Below are positions 1-4,237 of a DNA stretch of 7,225 bases, piece by piece (the stretch's first letter is position 1; each line of letters starts with the position of its first letter). Location: contig JAQUXV010000129.1 in assembly GCA_028692205.1 (NCBI GenBank), positions 1 to 7,225 on the forward strand, read 5' to 3'. The notes beneath the pieces were generated by a model. That model was not told the origin of the DNA and ran no database searches. It saw nothing but the letters and a program-made list of their open reading frames with translations. A program made the translations under genes and the position numbers. The DNA is from Eubacteriales bacterium. GTDB taxonomy: Bacteria > Bacillota_A > Clostridia > Christensenellales > Aristaeellaceae.

Positions 1-365
1 ACCAGCACGTCCAGCACCTGCCGACCGCGGAAACGGTACATGGCCAACGCATACCCGACGATGGAAGAGAAGAACAAGCCGACCGACGTTTGCAATATCA
101 TAATGATCAGGCTGCTCTGGTACCATTTCCAGTAGATGCCGTCCCGGTAGGTGTTCAGCGACAGGTAGTTGGATAAGGAGGAGACACCCGGATCGTATTT
201 GAAACTCAAGCCAAGCCGGAGAATTTCCGTGCCGGGTTTAAGCGAGGACAGGAACATAAAGTAGAACGGCAGCATCAGCAACAGGCCCGCGGAGATCAGC
301 ATCAGCGCAAAGAGAATCCGGTAAAACGTTTTGGCGGGGCTGAAAGCTTTCACTTTTTTTTGCAT
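1..365 (-). CDS. Carbohydrate ABC transporter permease, MalG/AraQ type (partial, C-terminus off the left edge)
   Basis: Inner-membrane permease of a CUT1 sugar importer, the second of two permease subunits. About 121 N-terminal residues are visible, starting MQKKVKAFSPAKTFYRILFA. A first membrane segment spans about residues 16-40 and ends in the FLSSLKPGTE stretch typical of MalG-type proteins, where SLKP marks the start of the first outer loop. A second segment spans about residues 84-108 and is followed by the basic loop YRFRGR. The EAA loop that contacts the ATPase would lie beyond the window. The start ATG at 365 has an AGGAGGGG ribosome binding site five bases upstream. It lies inside the end of the preceding permease gene (16-base overlap), which implies translational coupling. 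The order after a binding protein and a MalF-type permease fits AraN-AraP-AraQ of Bacillus by resemblance. The exact sugar is not shown. Confidence 0.88.
   Translation of the reverse strand, partial: MQKKVKAFSPAKTFYRILFALMLISAGLLLMLPFYFMFLSSLKPGTEILRLGLSFKYDPGVSSLSNYLSLNTYRDGIYWKWYQSSLIIMILQTSVGLFFSSIVGYALAMYRFRGRQVLDVL
350..365 (-). other. 16-base permease gene overlap with slippery A AAA AAG heptamer
   Basis: Read on the minus strand, the upstream permease ends TGC AAA AAA AAG TGA while the downstream one starts ATG CAA AAA AAA GTG, one frame back. The heptamer A AAA AAG is the same as the dnaX -1 frameshift site. A Shine-Dalgarno-like AGGAGGGG lies about 11 bases upstream of it, close to the stimulatory spacing known for dnaX. 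The Shine-Dalgarno element is fully explained as the start signal of the second permease, so any frameshift or polymerase slippage that would fuse the two proteins is only a possibility. Confidence 0.4.
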
Positions 366-1270
366 GCTTTCCCCTCCTGTCGAAAGAAGCCCATCAGGGT
401 CAGCTGCAGCAGATTGACCGCGGAAACAAGCAGTAGCAGGGTAATGCCGACCGCCGAGGCGAGCCCCATATTGTTTTTATAGAAGCCCATCATGTACATG
501 TATCCGACGATGGTGCGGCCAACGCCGCCGGGGTTGCTCTGCTCCCACAGCGCGACGCTTTCGGTAAACATGGAAAAACCACCCAGCACCGTGATGGTGA
601 CCACGTAGATCATCACGGGCCGGATGCCGGGCAGCGTGATGTTCCAGAAGGATTTGATTTCGCTTGCGCCGTCGATGCGGGCCGCTTCGTAAAGCTCCTG
701 CGGTATGGCGCGGATAGCGGAGTAGAAATAAATGATATTGACGCCCATCCATCGCCACAGCGTCATCAAAATCAGCACGAAGTTGCCGCTGCCGGAGTGG
801 TTAAGCCAATCGATGCCGGGCAGGCCGATGGCGATGCAGACGCGGTTGGCCAGCGACGTATCCAGGCTGCCGAACGCCAGCCGGAAAACAATACCCGCGA
901 CGATGATGGAAGTGAGCGCCGGGATAAAATAAAGCGATTTGAAAAAATTCGGCCAAATCGCGAACTTACTGTTCAGAATTGCCGCAAATAACAACGGCAC
1001 GGGAATCAGGATGAGAAGATCCCACAGGGTGTAATTGCCGGTCGTTTGAAGCGCCATGATGTAGTTTTTGGAAAACAGCTTCCGATAATTGCTCAGTCCG
1101 ATAAAGGTGGCGTTGTCCGGGCCGTCGATCCTCTGGAAGCTCATAATAACAGATTCAATGGTCGGGTACAGATAGATCGCCAGAAAGTAGATCACGAAGG
1201 GTGCAACCAACACATAGGGCACGATTCGCGGGTCGTTGAGGCCTGTAAGCCTGCGCGTGCGCTTGTCCAA
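350..1270 (-). CDS. Carbohydrate ABC transporter permease, MalF/AraP type
   Basis: First permease subunit of the CUT1 sugar importer, a six-helix inner-membrane protein of about 306 residues. Counting from the TTG at 1270, hydrophobic segments fall at about 18-42, 83-100, 113-132, 163-186, 218-236 and 268-290. The ATPase-docking EAA loop is clear at about 195-218 (EAARIDGASE, then ITLPGIRP). Other family stretches are FIPALTSIIVAGIVFRLAFG and WRWMGVNI; these match my memory of Bacillus subtilis AraP closely, which suggests an arabino-oligosaccharide-like substrate (inference). The frame is open to a TTG at 1288, but that start would put the ribosome binding site AAGGAGGA (1278-1285) inside the gene. 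The TTG at 1270 sits seven bases after it and is preferred. The gene ends in an A8 run overlapping the next permease. Expression is probably driven from the promoter ahead of the binding-protein gene. Confidence 0.9.
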   Translation of the reverse strand: MDKRTRRLTGLNDPRIVPYVLVAPFVIYFLAIYLYPTIESVIMSFQRIDGPDNATFIGLSNYRKLFSKNYIMALQTTGNYTLWDLLILIPVPLLFAAILNSKFAIWPNFFKSLYFIPALTSIIVAGIVFRLAFGSLDTSLANRVCIAIGLPGIDWLNHSGSGNFVLILMTLWRWMGVNIIYFYSAIRAIPQELYEAARIDGASEIKSFWNITLPGIRPVMIYVVTITVLGGFSMFTESVALWEQSNPGGVGRTIVGYMYMMGFYKNNMGLASAVGITLLLLVSAVNLLQLTLMGFFRQEGKACKKK

Positions 1271-1277
1271 AACGGTA

Positions 1278-1285
1278 TCCTCCTT
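1278..1285 (-). promoter_or_regulatory. Ribosome binding site that sets the TTG start of the MalF/AraP-type permease
   Basis: AAGGAGGA on the minus strand lies seven bases before TTG at 1270. It makes the longer frame starting at 1288 unlikely, because that TTG would overlap the site. Confidence 0.75.
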
Positions 1286-1369
1286 CAAACAGGATCAGGG
1301 TTTCGGCTGGGTATTTACGGCGGGGGCAATAACGCCTCCCGCGCAACAGGAAAGGCCCGGATTCGACAT

Positions 1370-1400
1370 CTGCGCCGGAGGGGAAACTCCTCCGGCGCAG
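1370..1400 (-). promoter_or_regulatory. Intercistronic RNA hairpin between binding-protein and permease genes
   Basis: CTGCGCCGGAGG (12 bases) and its exact reverse complement flank a seven-base loop, in the 147-base gap after the binding-protein stop codon. No U-tract follows on the minus strand, so it is not a standard intrinsic terminator. In CUT1 operons, hairpins at this place (for example between malE and malF) protect the upstream message from 3' exonucleases and let the binding protein be made in excess over the permeases. That role is inferred here. Nothing else recognisable was seen in the gap apart from the ribosome binding site of the permease. Confidence 0.75.
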
Positions 1401-1417
1401 ACTAGAAGGAGATACGG

Positions 1418-2698
1418 TTACTCGGCAGCCGCTTCGCGCAGCTCGTCGGCGCAGGTCTTGGCGATTTCCGCGGGGGCCATCCGGTTGACAACCAGATCGT
1501 AAGCCATCTCGGACTTGACGATGTCCGCCGCGGTGGGGTAGAGATCCGTCAGGCAGGTGGGGGCGACGCTGTCGAGCATGGAGGAAACCACGTCGAAGAT
1601 ATCATCGCCGAAGTAATCGAAGAATTGGTTGGGCTTTGCGAGGTCTTCCGTGCCGTAGACATCCGTGCGGATGGGATCAAAGCCAAGGATATACCACTCC
1701 TGCAGGTTGCCTTCGTAGCTCAGCGTCGCATAGGCAAGGAAATCTTTAGCCAGATCGACGTTTTCGCTCGTCTTGATAACCGCGGTGCCGGTGCCGCCCA
1801 TTTGCGCGGTCTTGTAGCCGCCGTCGGACCAGGTGGGCATCGGGGCAACCTTGATCTTGCCGGCCAGATCGGGCATATAGTTGGTGAAACGGGCGGTGTA
1901 CCAGAAAGGCATAATGACGGAAGCGCAGTTGCCGGCGTTCATCCAGCCGTAGTACTCTTCCTCATGATGTCCGCCGCCGGGGGCCGCGACCGCGGTGCCC
2001 GCGTCCAGCATATCACTCATAAACTGCAGCGTATCGATGACGACCTGATCGTCCATATGCACGTTGTTGTCCGCATCCAGCCAATCGCCGCCGTGCTGGC
2101 TTACGAGCGGATAGATGCTCCAGGTATCCTTGACTTCCCAAGTGGTCATGGGCTTGCCGGTCTTTTCAAGAACGGTTTTGCCGGCCGCGGCGAAGTCGTC
2201 CCACGTTTTGATGTCCTGGTAGTTGATTCCGGCGGCCTCAAGGATTTCCGTGTTGTAGAATACCACGCAGGCGCCGATGTGATGGTCGATGCCGTAGTAT
2301 TTGCCGTCGCGGGCATAGTTGTCCAGACGCTGCATGACCAGCTTGTCTTTCAGCGGTTCAACATAGTCGTTCATATCGGCCAGTTGAATATCGCCCTTCA
2401 GGTAGTTGGCGAACATGTTGATTTCGATATCGGAGATATCGGGCGCGCCTTCGCCGGTTTGCAGGGCGATCGTCAGCTTGTTGTGCATGTCCTCGTAAGG
2501 ATAGCACTGCATGTCGATGTCCAGCTTCGGGCCGGTCGTTTGCGCATTGTACTCTTTGAGCATTTCCTGATAGAACTGCAGGTGCAGCTCCTGGAATGTC
2601 CACAGCGTCAGGTGAACCGTGTCGTCGCTTTCAGCGAAAGCGACGCTCCCCATCAGCAGCATGGTGAGAGCCAGAACCAGAGCAAGTGCCTTTTTCAC
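1418..2698 (-). CDS. Sugar ABC transporter substrate-binding protein (AraN-like, extracellular solute-binding family 1)
   Basis: Exported sugar receptor that delivers its ligand to the two permeases encoded after it; 426 residues, normal for the CUT1 family. The N-terminus is a plain signal peptide: MKK, a hydrophobic core of Ala/Leu/Val to residue 18, then an AFA cleavage motif at 20-22 followed by ESDD. No cysteine is present, so there is no lipoprotein box. The mature part begins with a beta strand LTLWTF and continues with family features such as GEGAPDISDIEI (about 83-94), FANYLKGD, and YYGIDHHIGACVVFYNTEIL in the middle. The text LTLWTFQELHLQFY and the neighbours resemble AraN of Bacillus, so arabinose-containing oligosaccharides are a candidate ligand (inference). 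The start is GTG at 2698, seven bases after AAGGAGGA (2706-2713). It is the first gene after a strong promoter and a LacI-type operator, so it is likely repressed by the divergent regulator. Confidence 0.92.
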   Translation of the reverse strand: MKKALALVLALTMLLMGSVAFAESDDTVHLTLWTFQELHLQFYQEMLKEYNAQTTGPKLDIDMQCYPYEDMHNKLTIALQTGEGAPDISDIEINMFANYLKGDIQLADMNDYVEPLKDKLVMQRLDNYARDGKYYGIDHHIGACVVFYNTEILEAAGINYQDIKTWDDFAAAGKTVLEKTGKPMTTWEVKDTWSIYPLVSQHGGDWLDADNNVHMDDQVVIDTLQFMSDMLDAGTAVAAPGGGHHEEEYYGWMNAGNCASVIMPFWYTARFTNYMPDLAGKIKVAPMPTWSDGGYKTAQMGGTGTAVIKTSENVDLAKDFLAYATLSYEGNLQEWYILGFDPIRTDVYGTEDLAKPNQFFDYFGDDIFDVVSSMLDSVAPTCLTDLYPTAADIVKSEMAYDLVVNRMAPAEIAKTCADELREAAAE

Positions 2699-2728
2699 GA
2701 CAAATTCCTCCTTGAAGATATGTAATTA

Positions 2729-2742
2729 GGTTAACGTTAACC
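2729..2742. promoter_or_regulatory. LacI-family operator palindrome
   Basis: GGTTAACGTTAACC is a perfect 14-base palindrome with the central CG usual in LacI-family operators. It lies about 7 to 20 bases after the predicted transcription start of the importer operon and 15 bases before the ribosome binding site. Binding there would block transcription. The LacI-family gene is transcribed divergently from the other side of the same region and is the obvious candidate to bind it. Confidence 0.82.
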
Positions 2743-2755
2743 CTAAGTTGTTTTC

Positions 2756-2784
2756 ATCATATCGTATTCCATTTTGTTTGTCAA
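2756..2784 (-). promoter_or_regulatory. Sigma-A/sigma-70 promoter of the sugar importer operon
   Basis: On the minus strand, a consensus -35 TTGACA (2784-2779) is followed after 17 bases by -10 TATGAT (2761-2756), five of six bases matching TATAAT. Transcription should start near 2749, running into the operator palindrome and then the binding-protein gene. Confidence 0.85.
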
Positions 2785-2796
2785 CAGCTTTTCAGA

Positions 2797-2808
2797 ATTA
2801 TCGTTAAT
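2797..2808. promoter_or_regulatory. Possible second LacI-type operator (imperfect palindrome)
   Basis: ATTATCGTTAAT has five of six symmetric base pairs and a central CG. It shares the CGTTAA half with the perfect operator 67 bases away, centre to centre. It lies just upstream of the importer -35 box and beside the presumed promoter of the repressor gene, so it could serve autoregulation or a repression loop. A/T-rich sequence makes chance similarity possible. Confidence 0.35.
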
Positions 2809-2811
2809 CTC

Positions 2812-2841
2812 TTGCAAAGATACCTATAAATATGCTACTCT
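2812..2841 (+). promoter_or_regulatory. Tentative promoter of the LacI-family gene
   Basis: TTGCAA (2812-2817) and TACTCT (2836-2841) are separated by 18 bases, and the second is preceded by TG in the extended -10 position. The -10 match is weak, and TATAAA at 2825-2830 is an alternative, so the exact promoter is uncertain. Confidence 0.35.
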
Positions 2842-2870
2842 GCATTCATCAAGAAAACATTGGAGATACC

Positions 2871-3908
2871 ATGATGAATTCAAACCGTGTAACCCTGAAA
2901 GACCTGGCGGCTGCCTGCGGATACTCCGCCAATACGGTGTCGCGCGCCCTTCGAAACGATACCCGATTGCCGGAAGAGACGCGCAATACGATCGCGAAAA
3001 AAGCGGCGCAGATGGGCTACATCCGCAATTCTCTGGCGTCTACGCTGCGCTCCGGCACAAGCAAAACGATCGCGGTGATCGTAAACGATATCAACAACCC
3101 CTACTATTCCAACCTGTTGGGCGAGATTGACGCGTTGCTTCGCCAGAAGAATTACAACATCATGATCCTGTGTACGCAGGTGAATGACGAGCTGGCCCAG
3201 AAGATGATCCATATCGCGATTTCCCAGTCGGTGGACGGCATTCTGTTTTTTCCGCACAACAAGGTGGAGCATATTGAATATATGCGCAACAGCGGCGTGC
3301 CCTTTGTGCTGCTCGACCGCTGGATTAAAGGCGTTACGGCGGATACGGCCCGTTGTGACGACGTGATGGGCGGGCGACTGGTAGGCGAGCACCTGCTGCA
3401 GCGGGGGCATAAGAACATAGCGTATCTTGCGGGTCCCTTTGTAAACAGCTCGCAGTCCGACCGTCAGGCGGGGCTAATGACCGCGATGAAACGGGCCGGT
3501 CTTACGGAAAACAACCTGCGGGTGATTCCGTGGCAGCCGGATTTTCAAAAACCCCAGCCGGATTATATCTATCAGCTGCTGAAGCCCTATCGGTATACGG
3601 CGATTGTTGCCTACAACGACGAGCTTGCTTATTATTGCATGAACGATCTGCATTCGCATGGGATTTCGGTGCCGGAAGACGTTTCCCTGATCAGCTTTGA
3701 CCATATTCGCCGGGGGCATACCTACCTGCCGCCGTTAACCAGTGTGACGGCCGACAGCCCGGGCGTGGCGGAAGAGGCGGTTCGGATATTGCTGAACCGG
3801 ATCGAGCAAAACGATCTGCCGCCGCAGGTGGTTGTAATGCCCGTGCGGATTTACGACGAAGGAACGACGGCTTTTTTGAAAAAGCCGGATGACGAAAAAC
3901 CGTTGTAG
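2871..3908 (+). CDS. LacI-family transcriptional repressor
   Basis: DNA-binding regulator of 345 residues, usual for the family. The helix-turn-helix is at about residues 7-28 (VTLKDLAAACGYSANTVSRA). The hinge helix is at about 53-62 (NSLASTLRSG), with the leucine that intercalates at the central CG of LacI-type operators. The effector domain follows from about 66 (IAVIVNDINNPYYS) and keeps ligand-pocket landmarks: Arg198 in SDRQAG, Asn-Asp at 249-250 in YND, and Asp277 in ISFDH. The frame is open back to an ATG at 2832, but that start would fall in the presumed promoter and has no ribosome binding site. GGAG at 2862-2865 supports ATG 2871 (five bases) or ATG 2874 (eight bases). It is divergent from the sugar importer and probably represses it through GGTTAACGTTAACC. 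The inducer is unknown, likely the imported sugar or a derivative. No strong terminator follows. Confidence 0.93.
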   Translation: MMNSNRVTLKDLAAACGYSANTVSRALRNDTRLPEETRNTIAKKAAQMGYIRNSLASTLRSGTSKTIAVIVNDINNPYYSNLLGEIDALLRQKNYNIMILCTQVNDELAQKMIHIAISQSVDGILFFPHNKVEHIEYMRNSGVPFVLLDRWIKGVTADTARCDDVMGGRLVGEHLLQRGHKNIAYLAGPFVNSSQSDRQAGLMTAMKRAGLTENNLRVIPWQPDFQKPQPDYIYQLLKPYRYTAIVAYNDELAYYCMNDLHSHGISVPEDVSLISFDHIRRGHTYLPPLTSVTADSPGVAEEAVRILLNRIEQNDLPPQVVVMPVRIYDEGTTAFLKKPDDEKPL

Positions 3909-3976
3909 TAAAAGGCCTGAAGTAAGAGAGGCCGGGCAGGCTTCTACCCCTGAGCCGGAAAAATGTCAAAAAAAGC

Positions 3977-4004
3977 TTGACAGCATGCGCTTTCCTGTGA
4001 TAAC
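3977..4004 (+). promoter_or_regulatory. Probable promoter of the ilvBNC operon and its leader
   Basis: A consensus -35 TTGACA (3977-3982) is followed after 16 bases by GATAAC (3999-4004), a four-of-six match to the -10 box, preceded by TG. An 18-base spacing to TAACGT is the alternative. Transcription would start near 4011, about 24 bases before the leader-peptide ATG. The stretch 3909-3976 before it holds no recognised gene, only weak hairpins without a U-tract. Confidence 0.6.
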
Positions 4005-4034
4005 GTATTCCCAATCACCGAAAAGGAGCCTTGT

Positions 4035-4160
4035 ATGAACCATTTTAGCCTGGCCCTAAGCATTATTATTATTAGCGTTGTCGTCCTAGTACAGGTACTT
4101 GTACTGGTCGGCAACGTTGTTTTGCGTATACCTAGGGTTGGGAGATTGGTGAAAGCATAG
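4035..4160 (+). CDS. ilv operon leader peptide (attenuation peptide, 41 aa)
   Basis: Small gene too short for routine calling: ATG at 4035, stop TAG at 4158, with AGGAG (4024-4028) six bases upstream. Of 41 residues, 23 are Val (11), Leu (7) or Ile (5). Residues 10-25 read IIIISVVVLVQVLVLV, so 14 of 16 are branched-chain amino acids, the end products of the operon that follows. Several are written with codons that look scarce in the GC-rich neighbours (CTA twice, GTA three times, ATA once), which would sharpen stalling. The product is probably unstable and without function of its own; its translation is the sensor. When charged Ile, Val or Leu tRNA is short, the ribosome stalls and changes the folding of the RNA. 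This follows the known ilv and ivb leader mechanism in Enterobacteria. It is hydrophobic, so a tiny membrane protein is a less likely alternative. Confidence 0.88.
   Translation: MNHFSLALSIIIISVVVLVQVLVLVGNVVLRIPRVGRLVKA
4073..4119 (+). promoter_or_regulatory. Leader hairpin 1:2 (pause / protector stem) inside the leader peptide
   Basis: The arms 4073-4093 and 4100-4119 pair across a six-base loop (GGTACT). The inner stem AGTACA/TGTACT and the outer stem GTTG/CAAC are joined by further pairs, with one U-U mismatch (4084/4108) and one bulged U (4087). I count about 20 pairs including three G-U. The 5' arm covers the Val codons that follow the Ile run, so a ribosome stalled on Ile or Val codons would open it and release the 3' arm. 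Confidence 0.72.
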
Positions 4161-4193
4161 CCTCACAAAGCATGCTCATACCCCCCGAACCGT
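4103..4193 (+). promoter_or_regulatory. Candidate antiterminator pairing (region 2 with region 3)
   Basis: Bases 4103-4111 (ACUGGUCGG) can pair with 4185-4193 (CCGAACCGU) in eight pairs with two single-base bulges (U4105 and A4188). This uses the released second arm of the leader hairpin and sequesters most of the first arm of the terminator. A competing possibility is GGUUGGG (4136-4142) with CCCGAACC, seven pairs and one bulged G. Which one forms cannot be decided by eye. Confidence 0.45.
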
Positions 4194-4219
4194 GGCATAC
4201 GGTTCGGGGGGATTTTTTT
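4181..4219 (+). terminator. Intrinsic terminator serving as ilv attenuator
   Basis: CCCCCCGAACCGT (4181-4193), loop GGCAT, then the exact complement ACGGTTCGGGGGG (4199-4211), one A, and seven T (4213-4219). The 13-bp GC-rich stem with a U-tract is a textbook intrinsic terminator. It lies 20 bases after the leader stop codon and 18 bases before the ilvB start codon, on the same strand, so it must be conditionally bypassed for the operon to be expressed. Confidence 0.92.
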
Positions 4220-4222
4220 ATC

Positions 4223-4230
4223 GGGAGGAG
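4223..4230 (+). promoter_or_regulatory. Ribosome binding site that sets the ilvB start
   Basis: GGGAGGAG lies seven bases before ATG 4238 and directly after the attenuator U-tract. It rules against the in-frame ATG at 4172, whose coding region would run through the terminator hairpin. Confidence 0.85.
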
Positions 4231-4237
4231 CGAGACG

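Noticed and set aside
1370..1400. Hairpin as an intrinsic terminator of the binding-protein gene
   Set aside because: No U-tract follows it on the minus strand, and there are ribosome-binding and coding continuations of the same operon downstream.
1625..2725. Long plus-strand open frame (366 codons) across the binding-protein gene
   Set aside because: Antisense shadow of the minus-strand binding-protein gene. Its translation has no recognisable family and is rich in Arg/His/Val as expected for antisense of GC-rich coding DNA.
2832..2870. Upstream ATG start for the LacI-family gene adding 13 residues
   Set aside because: It lies within the presumed promoter, lacks a ribosome binding site, and extends past the normal start just before the helix-turn-helix.
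3914..3958. Terminator of the LacI-family gene (GGCCT/AGGCC and CCGG-based stems)
   Set aside because: Stems are short or interrupted and no run of T follows, so it was not called.
4172..4237. Upstream ATG start for ilvB adding 22 residues
   Set aside because: The added codons run through the terminator hairpin and U-tract and have no ribosome binding site, while ATG 4238 has a good one and begins at the usual family start.
3909..4237. T-box riboswitch ahead of ilvB
   Set aside because: No T-box consensus sequence or long leader architecture is visible, and the 5' region instead encodes a Val/Leu/Ile-rich peptide.
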